A DNA stretch of 64,000 bases from Hymenobacter pini (GTDB taxonomy: Bacteria; Bacteroidota; Bacteroidia; Cytophagales; Hymenobacteraceae). The position numbers and the translations under genes were made by a program. The notes under the pieces were generated by a model. The model was not told the DNA's origin, made no database searches, and saw only the letters and a list, made by a program, of their open reading frames with translations. Below, piece after piece: positions 53,061 through 61,214 of the stretch. Where the stretch lies: positions 620,001-684,000 of the forward strand of contig NZ_JAIZZH010000003.1 in assembly GCF_020421205.1 (NCBI RefSeq). Direction: 5' to 3'. Within the stretch, counting starts at the first letter, position 1; the number at the start of each line of letters is the position of its first letter.

Positions 53061-53216
53061 AAGGTTAGGAGGCAGGAGTTAGTACTCCATCTGTCATCTG
53101 AAGTAAACAAAGGACCTTACTGCGCTGGGATAATCTGCTCCAGCACAGTAAGGTCCTTCTTCATTGCTCGGATGATGAATTGCCTCCTAGCTTCTAACTC
53201 CTGTCTTCTACCCTAC
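53058..53216. repeat. Nested inverted repeat with terminator between wrbA and the LytTR gene
   Basis: The outer arms contain GGCAGGAGTTAG (53072-53083) and CTAACTCCTG (53195-53204 region). Inside, AAGGACCTTACTG and its complement (53110-53122, 53146-53158) form a strong stem that may terminate both convergent genes. The outer arms resemble dispersed hairpin repeats. Confidence 0.65.
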
Positions 53217-53956
53217 AACAAGTTGTAAGCTTTGATGAGGGCGTTGAACGAGTCTCGGTAGGTGTCGCCGATGGGCAGGAGGCGGCCGGCTACCTGCACC
53301 TTGCCCCGCTCCACGTGCTCAATGCGGCTCAACGCCACCAGAAACGACTTGTGGATACGGGCAAACCGCTCGGGGGGCAGCACCTCCTCCACCCGCCGAA
53401 ACGACTGGAGCGTGAGCACCTTACCGGTAGTGGTATATATCATCAGGTACTCCTTCATGCCCTCGATGTAGAGAATATCATCAAAGGCGACGCGCTGGAG
53501 GCGGTGGTCGTTTTTCACGAACATAGCATCCGGCGCGGTAGGCGTAGCTTCCGGGTGCGCCGACGCAGTAACAGCCGGAGTCGGCGCTACGGGTGTGGTG
53601 GGCTGCAGCTGCTGGCGGAGCTTCTGCACTGTTTGCACGAACCGCTCGAAGGCAATGGGCTTGAGCAGGTAGTCGGCGGCATTCAGCTCGTAGCTGCGCA
53701 CGGCATACTGGTCGTAGGCGGTGGTAAACACGATGCGCGGGCCGGGCTGGGGCAGCAGTTGGGCCAACTGCACCCCGGTAAGCCGGGGCATGTGAATATC
53801 CAGGAACACCACGTCCACGGGATTATCCTGCAGGTAGGCCAAGCCCTGCAGCGCATCTTCGAACTGGGCCTTCAGCTCCAATCCGGGTACTTGGGCGCAG
53901 TAATCGGCTAATAGGTCCAGGGCCAAGGGCTCATCATCGAGGATAACGCAGGTCAT
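53213..53956 (-). CDS. LytTR-family response regulator
   Basis: A 247-residue two-component regulator. The receiver domain has the phospho-acceptor D53 (VVFLDIHMPR) and a conserved Lys in LLKPIAF; the C-terminal LytTR DNA-binding domain shows FVKNDHRLQRVAFDDILYIE and RFARIHKSFLVAL. A Pro/Ala/Thr linker joins them. The partner histidine kinase gene lies 178 bp upstream on the same strand. Confidence 0.95.
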   Translation of the reverse strand: MTCVILDDEPLALDLLADYCAQVPGLELKAQFEDALQGLAYLQDNPVDVVFLDIHMPRLTGVQLAQLLPQPGPRIVFTTAYDQYAVRSYELNAADYLLKPIAFERFVQTVQKLRQQLQPTTPVAPTPAVTASAHPEATPTAPDAMFVKNDHRLQRVAFDDILYIEGMKEYLMIYTTTGKVLTLQSFRRVEEVLPPERFARIHKSFLVALSRIEHVERGKVQVAGRLLPIGDTYRDSFNALIKAYNLL

Positions 53957-54134
53957 CTTTATCAGGGTATGAGGGTAGGAAGGTAGGAGTTTAGGATGAT
54001 ATAGTGGGAAAGATATATCGTCGCGTTGGATGCAGCATAGTAAGGCAGATTAGCGGAGACCGGCTGACGGTCAACGGATAGCGTTCAAACAACTATCCCC
54101 GACTCCTACCCGCTTACCCCCAAACCCTCCTACC
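53957..54134. repeat. Inverted repeat between the kinase and regulator genes
   Basis: GGGTAGGAAGGTAGGAGTTT near 53969-53988 is inverted, with changes, as CAAACCCTCCTACCCTAC at 54121-54138. The interior is moderately AT-rich. It resembles the outer arms of the repeat at 53058-53216. Confidence 0.5.
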
Positions 54135-55406
54135 CTACTGCAGCAGCACCAGTGTAACGAGGTGCTGGCCGGGGGGCGTTTGCACGTCGAGGGCGTAGCG
54201 GCCGGGGTAGAGCAGCTCCAGGCGGCGGTGCAGGTTGACGAGGCCCACGCCGCCGGGCTGCCTGGGCAGTTCCCGCTCAGCATCGGCGGGGGCCACGTGG
54301 TTGAGCACCGTAAAGCGCAGTAGCCCATCGGAAGCCAGCCGCAGCGAAACGTGTACGGCCACGGGCCGGGCCGTTAGGTCGCCGTGTTTGAAGGCGTTTT
54401 CCACCAGCGGCAGCAGCAGCAGCGGCGCAATGGGGTGGGCGCAATCGGGCGAGGTGCCTTCTACCTCAAACTGAATGGCCTGCTGGGCCGAAGCTGACAG
54501 CCGCAGCCGCTGCAAATCCAGAAAGCTGCGCAAGTGGTCAATTTCCCGGCTCAGGGGTACGGTATCGGTGCTGCTTTCGTAGAGCAGGTAGCGCATGATT
54601 TCGGCCAGACGCAGCACGGCTTCGGGGGCTTTGTCGGACTTGCGGCTGGTGAGGGAGTAGATGTTGTTGAGCGTGTTGAACAGGAAGTGCGGATTGATCT
54701 GGGTTTTGAGCATGGCCAGCTCCGTGAGCAGCTGCTGGCGCTCCATTTCGCGGCGGTTGCGCTGGCCCCGCACGTAGTCGCCGGTGATGCGCAGGGCCGA
54801 GCTGCTCCCGATGATGAACACGCCCACAATGGCTGAGCTGAAGATGCGGGCCCACACCTCGGTGGTATCGGCGTTGGGCTTGCGGCCCGGTACAATGGTG
54901 GTTACCTGCCTGCCCTTGGTGCCCACCGGGCGCGTAACGCGGTAGGCCGAAATCTGCACGCCTTTGCGGGAAGTCTGGGCCGTGAGCCAGCCGATAGCAA
55001 AGGCGTAGGGCAGCACCAGCAGGGCCGTCAGCAGGCCGTATTGCAGTACCCGGGCCCGGCCCAAAGTGCGCGGCACCAGCCAGCGCCAGGTCAGGTAAAA
55101 CAGCGTGGCCGCACAGATATCCTCTACCACCAGCCGCCCTACCATGGGCCACAGCGGCTGCCACTCGGCCAGGGTAGCCGGAAAGCGCGGCAGCACATTG
55201 ATGACGCTACCCAGCTTGAGCCCATCCAGCAGCACCAGCACCACCCACAACACCACGTGAATCCAGCGGGGCACGCGCAGCTTTTCCTGAGCTGCCGACC
55301 AGGTATCGGGCCGGAGCCAAGCACGCAGGCGCTTACGCCAGCCCAAGCGGGAACCCATTGCATCTTTCCCCGACGATGCCCTCAGCGGAGCGGACAGAAC
55401 TTCCAT
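54135..55406 (-). CDS. LytS-type sensor histidine kinase
   Basis: A 423-residue membrane kinase from the ATG at 55406 (an ATG at 55358 is also possible). It has four membrane helices between about residues 50 and 200, then the His_kinase domain with INPHFLFNTLNNIYSL (H240) and an HATPase region with PLLLLPLVENAFKHG and GGVGLVNLHRRLELLYPG. The cognate LytTR regulator follows. The divergent ABC exporter genes may be its targets. Confidence 0.92.
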   Translation of the reverse strand: MEVLSAPLRASSGKDAMGSRLGWRKRLRAWLRPDTWSAAQEKLRVPRWIHVVLWVVLVLLDGLKLGSVINVLPRFPATLAEWQPLWPMVGRLVVEDICAATLFYLTWRWLVPRTLGRARVLQYGLLTALLVLPYAFAIGWLTAQTSRKGVQISAYRVTRPVGTKGRQVTTIVPGRKPNADTTEVWARIFSSAIVGVFIIGSSSALRITGDYVRGQRNRREMERQQLLTELAMLKTQINPHFLFNTLNNIYSLTSRKSDKAPEAVLRLAEIMRYLLYESSTDTVPLSREIDHLRSFLDLQRLRLSASAQQAIQFEVEGTSPDCAHPIAPLLLLPLVENAFKHGDLTARPVAVHVSLRLASDGLLRFTVLNHVAPADAERELPRQPGGVGLVNLHRRLELLYPGRYALDVQTPPGQHLVTLVLLQ

Positions 55407-55612
55407 TCTCGAAAATAACACGCGGGTGGCCCATTTTGGGCTTTTTTTCAATCAACCCGCCCAGAACTGCCGCCAACGCCTATACCGGTAGCCTTAACCC
55501 ATAGAGGGGCCCGGCAAGAGGCTGGAAATGGGGTTTGGTCGGGAAAAATCGTCGTTTCGGGGCCGGGGCGGTGGGTTGGTTGAATAGGAGGGAGAAGATA
55601 TACAGGGGCGGC

Positions 55613-55620
55613 TAGGTTTG
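55613..55620 (+). promoter_or_regulatory. Putative -7 box of the ABC exporter operon
   Basis: TAGGTTTG fits the consensus and lies 28 bp before the ATP-binding protein start; no good -33 box at 19 bp. Confidence 0.35.
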
Positions 55621-55647
55621 CTGCCGTTCTCTCTGTCTTTCTGCGCT

Positions 55648-56583
55648 ATGAAATCAACCTCTCCCCTGCTGCTGGAAACCCGCAGCCTGCATTTCCGCTT
55701 CGGCCAGCGGCCTATTCTGCACGATGTGAACCTGCAGGTGGAGCCGGGCAGCCTCTACGGTTTTCTGGGGCCAAACGGGGCCGGCAAGAGCACCACCATG
55801 CGGCTGCTGCTGGGCCTGCTGCGGCCCGCCAGTGGTTCGGTACACCTGTTTGGCCACGATTTGGCCCGGCACCGGGTGGCGCTGCTGGACCGGGTGGGTG
55901 CCCTCATCGAAAACCCTTCGCTCTACGACCACCTCTCGGGCCGCGAAAACGTGGAAGCCACCCGCCGCCTCCGGGGCGTGGCCGCCAGCCGCACGGCCGA
56001 GGTGCTGGAGCTGGTGGGCCTCACCGATAACGCCCACCGCCCCGCCAAGGAGTACTCCCTGGGCATGCGGCAGCGCCTGGGCCTGGCCATTGCCCTACTC
56101 TCCGACCCCGACCTGCTGCTCCTGGATGAGCCCACCAACGGCCTCGACCCCAACGGCATTATTGAAATGCGGGAGCTGCTGCAGCGCCTGTGCAAGCAGC
56201 ACGGCAAAACCATTGTGGTCAGCAGCCACCTCATCAGCGAGATTGAGAAAATGGCCACCCACGTGGGCGTGATTCAGCAGGGCCGGCTGGTGTTCCAGGG
56301 CAGCCTGCCCGATTTGCGCCGCCTGCAAACCGGCCGCGCCCGCCTGGTAATTGAAACCCAGGACGCGGAAACATGCCGCAATCTGCTGCCCCGCCTGCTG
56401 GCCGGGGCTACGGTAGCGGGTCCCGGCACGCTGTGGCTGCCCTGGCTCAGCCAGGAGCACACGGCCGCCCTGGCCGTGGAGCTGGTAGCCGCCGAGCAGC
56501 CGCTGTACGGCCTGCGCCTGGAGCAGCCCACGCTGGAAGACACCTTCCTCCACCTCACCGAAACCCGCGTGGCGGCTGTGTAA
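55648..56583 (+). CDS. ABC transporter ATP-binding protein
   Basis: A 311-residue ATPase of the bacitracin/lantibiotic-exporter or NatA type. It has Walker A GPNGAGKST (about 44-52), the signature region YSLGMRQRLGLA, Walker B LLLLDEPTNGLDP and the H-loop VVSSHLIS. The 100-residue C-terminal part is family-typical. The permease gene follows by 112 bp containing an inverted repeat. Confidence 0.94.
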   Translation: MKSTSPLLLETRSLHFRFGQRPILHDVNLQVEPGSLYGFLGPNGAGKSTTMRLLLGLLRPASGSVHLFGHDLARHRVALLDRVGALIENPSLYDHLSGRENVEATRRLRGVAASRTAEVLELVGLTDNAHRPAKEYSLGMRQRLGLAIALLSDPDLLLLDEPTNGLDPNGIIEMRELLQRLCKQHGKTIVVSSHLISEIEKMATHVGVIQQGRLVFQGSLPDLRRLQTGRARLVIETQDAETCRNLLPRLLAGATVAGPGTLWLPWLSQEHTAALAVELVAAEQPLYGLRLEQPTLEDTFLHLTETRVAAV

Positions 56584-56592
56584 CCTGCTTTT

Positions 56593-56671
56593 TGTCATTC
56601 CAAACGAGGTAAGGAATCTGGTTTCATTCATCCAGATAGTCAACCCAGATTTCTCCTTCGTTGGAATGACA
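56593..56671. repeat. Inverted repeat inside the ABC exporter operon
   Basis: TGTCATTCCAA (56593-56603) is exactly inverted at 56661-56671, and the arms extend imperfectly over 27 bp to CCAGAT. It lies between ATPase and permease genes, where it could lower permease expression or stabilise mRNA. It resembles dispersed intergenic elements. Confidence 0.7.
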
Positions 56672-56695
56672 GCTACTCCTTATTCTCTCTGCTCT

Positions 56696-57532
56696 ATGGA
56701 AGCTACCCTACCCTCTCCCGATTTTACGCTGCCTGCGGCCCCGGCTCCGCTCACACAGCTAAGCCGCACCCTCGCCTCCGATACGCTGAAGCTGAAGCGC
56801 ACAGCGGCGCTGCGGCTTACGCTGCTCAGCGGCGCATTTCCGGTGCTGATTACGTTCCTGATTTTCTTTTTCAAGGGTGAGGTCATTATGAAAGCCGGGG
56901 GCAGCCCCTGGCCCCGGTTTATCAATGCCAGCTGGCAAACGGCGGGTACGCTGCTGCTGCCGCTGTTCGTGGTGCTGCTCACCAGCCTGGTCGTGCACAT
57001 CGAAACCAAAGCCACCGCCTGGAAACACCTGTTTGCGCAGCCGGTAGGGCGCGGGGCAGTGTTTCTGTCGAAACTCCTGCTGATTCTGGCCTTGAATGCC
57101 GTGGCCTTGCTGCTGTTCGTGGCTTTGCTGCTGGGTGCCGGCATGCTCCTGAGTGTGCTGCGGCCCAAGTTGGGGTTTGCGTGGTCTACCATTCCCTTGG
57201 AAACCATCATGTGGATGTTCGTGCGGACCTACGTGGCTACGCTGGGGCTACTGGCGGTGCAATACGTGGTGAGTTTGTTCTGGCGCTCCTTCGTGGTGCC
57301 AGTGGGCGTGGGCATGGGCGCGGTGGTAGCCACCATTGCCCTGCTCAGCTGGGAGCACGTGGATAAAATTCCCTACGCCGCGCCGCTGGGCACTGCCATG
57401 GCCATGAAGATGGAGAAAGGCACCCTCACCGTGGCCCACGAGCTGGCCAAGCACGAGTGGTATTCCCTGGGCTGGTTTGCCGGGGTGCTGGTAGTGGGCT
57501 ACATCATCTTACTGCGCCGCAACGTGAGTTAA
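56696..57532 (+). CDS. ABC transporter permease (ABC-2 type)
   Basis: A 278-residue membrane protein with six predicted helices, including FPVLITFLIFFFKGEV, LLLPLFVVLLTSLVVHIETK, LLLILALNAVALLLFVALLL and VGVGMGAVVATIALLSW, ending VVGYIILLRRNVS. The N-terminal 35 residues are cytoplasmic. It is the exporter partner of the preceding ATPase; the substrate is unknown, though LytS/LytR neighbours suggest a peptide or envelope stress signal. Confidence 0.9.
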   Translation: MEATLPSPDFTLPAAPAPLTQLSRTLASDTLKLKRTAALRLTLLSGAFPVLITFLIFFFKGEVIMKAGGSPWPRFINASWQTAGTLLLPLFVVLLTSLVVHIETKATAWKHLFAQPVGRGAVFLSKLLLILALNAVALLLFVALLLGAGMLLSVLRPKLGFAWSTIPLETIMWMFVRTYVATLGLLAVQYVVSLFWRSFVVPVGVGMGAVVATIALLSWEHVDKIPYAAPLGTAMAMKMEKGTLTVAHELAKHEWYSLGWFAGVLVVGYIILLRRNVS

Positions 57533-57560
57533 TATTTCCGCCCTGCATTTCCTTTCCTCG

Positions 57561-57595
57561 AAAGCCTCTGACGGTTACCCGGCAGGGGCTTTTTT
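57561..57595 (+). terminator. Terminator of the ABC exporter operon
   Basis: AAAGCCTCTG and CAGGGGCTTT pair with one G-U and are followed by TTTTT, 28 bp after the permease stop. Confidence 0.75.
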
Positions 57596-57625
57596 GTGCC
57601 GCCCTCGCAGCTATTTGCCTGAAAA

Positions 57626-57718
57626 TGTAGAGACGCAACACTTCGCGTCTCCCGCAAGGAGGTCCTGTACCGCCTTGCATTGTGCAACGAAGAGACGCGA
57701 AGTGTCGCGTCTCTACAC
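57626..57718. repeat. Inverted repeat of the GTAGAGACGC family
   Basis: TGTAGAGACGC with the adjoining ACTTCGCGTCT (57627-57650) is inverted at 57693-57717. The motif recurs within each arm, so it can form several hairpins. This type of intergenic repeat is seen in many bacteria, including Bacteroidota. It separates the ABC operon from the following sigma operon. Confidence 0.75.
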
Positions 57719-57881
57719 CATCTGCTCACAGCACCAAACCTGAATTTCGTTTGGTATAACGGCCATTTTCGCCACTGAAGCACAAGCACCACCAGGGCCG
57801 GGAAAAATATTTTTCGGGAGGCGTGTAACGAATGGTTATTTGCCCGGTAATCGAAGCAAACACCACCATTCGCAGCACCGC

Positions 57882-58427
57882 GTGGCAACCACTTCTCCTC
57901 TCAGCGACGAGCACCTGATGCTTCAGGTTCAGGCCGACAACCTGGACCAGCTCACGCTGCTGTTTGAGCGGTACCACGGCCCGTTGTTTGGCTTCCTGAC
58001 CCGCCTCAATGGTGGCAACCGGGAGGTGGGGCAGGACCTGACGCAAAACGTGTTTCTGCGGGTGCTCAAATACCGCCACACCTTTCAGCCCACCCTCAGC
58101 TTCCGCACCTGGGTGTACCAACTGGCCCGGCACGTGCACGCCGACCACTGGCAGCGCCACCGCCCCACCACCGACCTCGACCACTTGGAACGAACCCCTA
58201 CCCACGCCGCCGCCGCCCAGCACCACCACGCTACTGCCGACTGCGCCCAATCGGTGCAGGAGGCGCTGAGCCTGCTGCCGGCGACCCAGCGCGAGGTACT
58301 GGTGCTGCACCGCTTCCAGGGGTTCAGCTACGCCGAAATCGGGGAAATGATGGGGTGCTCGGAGGGGGCGGCCCGGGTAAAGGCCCACCGGGCGCTGGAG
58401 GCCCTGCGGGTCGTGTATTTCAACTAA
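57882..58427 (+). CDS. ECF sigma factor
   Basis: A 181-residue sigma factor from the GTG at 57882 (a TTG at 57840 and an ATG at 57918 are alternatives). Region 2 is LFERYHGPLFGFLTRLNGGN and VGQDLTQNVFLRVLKY, region 4 LPATQREVLVLHRFQGFSYAEIGEMMGCSEGAARVKAHRALEAL. The linker is His-rich (AAAAQHHHATAD). It heads a five-gene operon in which the anti-sigma gene follows by 28 bp. Confidence 0.88.
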   Translation: MATTSPLSDEHLMLQVQADNLDQLTLLFERYHGPLFGFLTRLNGGNREVGQDLTQNVFLRVLKYRHTFQPTLSFRTWVYQLARHVHADHWQRHRPTTDLDHLERTPTHAAAAQHHHATADCAQSVQEALSLLPATQREVLVLHRFQGFSYAEIGEMMGCSEGAARVKAHRALEALRVVYFN

Positions 58428-58455
58428 CGCGTACGGGCTTCGGCCCCTGATTTCT

Positions 58456-59295
58456 ATGGCTGCTTTTCCTACTCACCCCGCCGAACTTCCCGAATGCTCT
58501 GCGCTACGGCCGTTGCTGCCCGCCTTTGTGGAGCAGGAGCTGCCCGCCACCGACAGCGCCGCCGTGACGGCCCACCTGCCCCGGTGTCCGGCCTGCCAGC
58601 AGCAGGTGCAACAGCTCCGCACCCTGCTCCATGCCCTCAACGACGAGCCCCTGCTGCTGCCCCCGCCGTCTATGCGCGACGCACTGCTGGCCGCCATTGC
58701 CCATGAAAAGCAGCACTTGCCCACTGAAGCGCCGGCCGCCGCGCCCCGCCCGGGCCGGGTGCTGCCGCTGTGGGAGGCCAGTCCGGCCGGGGCGTGGCTG
58801 CGGGTGGCCGCGTCGGTAGCGCTGCTGGCGGTGGGCATGGTGCTGGGCCTGCTGCTACGGCCCGCCCAGCCGGAAGTAGCCCACCAGCCCGTGGCCGATT
58901 CGGGGGTGGCGGCCCGGCTCACGGCGGCCATGGTGCAGTCGGCCCCGGCCAGCCGGCGGCTGAGCTTGGTGAGTGCCGTGCCCGCGGAAGTGCAGCCCGG
59001 CGACCCGGCCGTGCAGGTGCTCATCACCCTGCTCAACGCCGACCCCAACCCCAACGTGCGTCTGGCCGCGGCCGAAGCCCTGTTCCAGCTCCGCACCGAC
59101 CTGCGCGTGGGCCCGGCCCTGGTGCAGGCCCTGCCCAACCAAACCGACCCCAACGTGCAGCTGACGTTGATCGAACTGCTCATCGCCCTGCGCGATAAGC
59201 GCGCCGTGGCCCCGCTGGAGCAGCTGGCCCGGCAGCCCGGCGTGCTGCCGCCCGTGCGCCAACAGGCCGAGCGGGGCCTGGGCCTGCTTATCTAA
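58456..59295 (+). CDS. Zinc-finger anti-sigma factor with HEAT-like repeats
   Basis: A 279-residue protein. The N-terminal zinc anti-sigma domain holds C14 and H40-x3-C44-x2-C47 (AHLPRCPACQQQV), a ZAS pattern. A membrane helix lies at about 112-134 (LRVAASVALLAVGMVLGLLL). The periplasmic part has HEAT-like repeats (NPNVRLAAAEALFQLR, DPNVQLTLIELLIALRDKR). It should hold the preceding sigma factor at the membrane and sense the envelope through its repeats. Confidence 0.88.
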   Translation: MAAFPTHPAELPECSALRPLLPAFVEQELPATDSAAVTAHLPRCPACQQQVQQLRTLLHALNDEPLLLPPPSMRDALLAAIAHEKQHLPTEAPAAAPRPGRVLPLWEASPAGAWLRVAASVALLAVGMVLGLLLRPAQPEVAHQPVADSGVAARLTAAMVQSAPASRRLSLVSAVPAEVQPGDPAVQVLITLLNADPNPNVRLAAAEALFQLRTDLRVGPALVQALPNQTDPNVQLTLIELLIALRDKRAVAPLEQLARQPGVLPPVRQQAERGLGLLI

Positions 59296-59402
59296 TCTTC
59301 CTTTTCTCTCTGCTTTTCACCGTGCTGCGGGCGCGCCTTAGGGCGTTGCCGGGCAGCGCCTACACCATCATTTTCTTCCATCCCCCTTCTTTTTCAACAG
59401 AT

Positions 59403-60173
59403 ATGAAACAGCTCCTTCTGCTGGCCCTGCTGACGGCCGGTGTGGCTCCCGCCCTGCGGGCCCAGGAATACAAAACCCGCTTCGCTACCCGCCAGGACCG
59501 CCGCCTGCTGCTGGAAATGCGCGGCAGCGACGTGGTGGTGGAAACCTACGACGGCGAGGAAGTGCTCATCAAAGGCGGCACCTACGAGGCCCCACCCAAA
59601 CGTGCTGAAGGCTTGCGCCCGGTGTACCAATCGGCGGAGGACAACACGCGTCAGGGTCTGGCCGTGAGCGTGGAGGGCAACACGGTGCGGGTGCAGCAGG
59701 TGTCGCGCAAGGATGCTACGTACACCCTGCGGGTGCCCCGCAACACCAGCCTCACGTTTCGGGAAGGCACCTGGACGGGCAGTAACCTCACCGTGAGCAA
59801 CCTCAGCGGCGGCCTGGAGCTGGCCATGAAAAATGGTAACGCCACCCTTACGGGCATTAGCGGCCCGGTGGTAGCCAACGGTACCAGCGGCGACGTGACG
59901 CTGCAGCTGGCCACGGGGGCCCAGGGCCCCACGGCCGTGTCACTGATTAGCGGCAACCTCGACGTAACGATGCCCGCCGCCACCAAAGCTACGGTGAGCC
60001 TGCGCTCCATGTCGGGGGAAGTGTACACCGACTTCGACCTGACTCCTAAGCCCGCCGCCAACGGCCTGAACCGGGTGGGTGGCCAGACCGTGACGGTGCC
60101 CCTGAACGGGGGTGGCTCTAAGATGACGCTGAACACCATCAGCGGCAACGTGTACCTGCGCAAAGCCAAGTAA
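59403..60173 (+). CDS. DUF4097-family exported beta-helix protein
   Basis: A 256-residue protein with a signal peptide (LLLLALLTAGVAPALRAQ). The mature part has repeated beta-turn units of DUF4097 type (SNLTVSNLSGGLELAMKNGN, SLISGNLDVTMPAATKATVS, SMSGEVYTDFDLTP, TISGNVYLRKAK). Such proteins form right-handed beta-helices and often follow anti-sigma genes in Bacteroidota. It is part of the sigma operon; function unknown. Confidence 0.85.
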   Translation: MKQLLLLALLTAGVAPALRAQEYKTRFATRQDRRLLLEMRGSDVVVETYDGEEVLIKGGTYEAPPKRAEGLRPVYQSAEDNTRQGLAVSVEGNTVRVQQVSRKDATYTLRVPRNTSLTFREGTWTGSNLTVSNLSGGLELAMKNGNATLTGISGPVVANGTSGDVTLQLATGAQGPTAVSLISGNLDVTMPAATKATVSLRSMSGEVYTDFDLTPKPAANGLNRVGGQTVTVPLNGGGSKMTLNTISGNVYLRKAK

Positions 60174-60208
60174 GGCACCATATCCTCCACTTTCTTATTC
60201 CATTCGCC

Positions 60209-60907
60209 ATGTTCCGCTTCCTGCTAGTGGGCCTGCTGGCCCTCACTGCCGCCCCAACCACCTCGGCCCAGACCGTTACCGAGCAACACGCCCCCGTAGC
60301 GCCTACCCAGGCGGTGCTACTGAACCTGAAATTCGCCAACACCATTCGGGTGCGGCCCGCTACCGACGGCCAGCTGCGGGTGCGGGCCACGGTGAACATC
60401 AACCAGAACACGCTCAACGACGCCTTCCGGCTGAACCTGAGCCGCACCGACTCGCAGCTCACCGTGACGGCCGACCTGGACCAGCAGCGCCTGGCCCAGG
60501 CTACGCCCGGCACCTGTCCCGACAGCGCGTCGTGGTACTACGGCGGCAAAAACTCGGCCCGCGTGTGCGCTGATATTGTGTGCGAGGTGACGCTGCCCGC
60601 CAATACCAGCCTGCGCCTCAGCACCATCAACGGCAACGTGGAAGTACAGGGCCTCACGGGTCCGCTAAGCGCCAAATCCATCAGCGGGTTTGTGGATGTG
60701 AGCTGGCCGGCCAACTGCAGCGCCCAAGTGGCCCTGAAGTCCATAACGGGCGAGGTGTACACCAGCCCCTCGGTGGCGTTTCAGCAGCAGCAACGGTACA
60801 GCTCGCCGGTGGGCTACGAAGTGCGCGGCACCCTGCGCGGCGGTACCGGCCCGGCCCTACGCCTCGAATCCATCAGCGGAAACGTGTTTTTCCGGGAGGC
60901 CCGGTAG
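60209..60907 (+). CDS. DUF4097-family exported protein (second copy)
   Basis: A 232-residue exported protein (MFRFLLVGLLALTAAPTTSA). It has the same repeating signals as its neighbour (STINGNVEVQGLTGPLSAKS, SISGFVDVS, SITGEVYTS and SISGNVFFREAR), so the two are paralogues. Four Cys residues in the mature part could form disulfides. It lies 35 bp after the first copy. Confidence 0.85.
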   Translation: MFRFLLVGLLALTAAPTTSAQTVTEQHAPVAPTQAVLLNLKFANTIRVRPATDGQLRVRATVNINQNTLNDAFRLNLSRTDSQLTVTADLDQQRLAQATPGTCPDSASWYYGGKNSARVCADIVCEVTLPANTSLRLSTINGNVEVQGLTGPLSAKSISGFVDVSWPANCSAQVALKSITGEVYTSPSVAFQQQQRYSSPVGYEVRGTLRGGTGPALRLESISGNVFFREAR

Positions 60908-61214
60908 TCCGCGCCGGGTCTGCATTGGCGGGAGGTGCGGGGGCGTTGCCGGTTGCCAGTATCGGATTTGTTGAATAAAACGCCGTGGTAAACGCGGCTG
61001 CCGGAGCTTTGTCTTACTGAACTACCTATCCGCTCTTTGCTCCGGCTTTGCCCGCCGCGGCCCGCTACCACAACCTACCCTGCGCGGTTTCGCCCCCTAT
61101 CCACCCCAGCCCCCACGCTTCGGAACCCGCCAGCTACACTTCAGTCGATTTTTCTTGTGCCCCGCCCAGGTGGCGGCTCTCTTCGCGCACTCATCCTTCT
61201 CTCTACCAATTTCT
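60908..61214 (+). other. Gap between DUF4097 and barrel genes
   Basis: 307 bp without a gene. No terminator is seen, so transcription could continue into the barrel receptor gene. GAGCTTTG near 61005 is a poor -7 candidate. Nothing else stands out. Confidence 0.45.
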
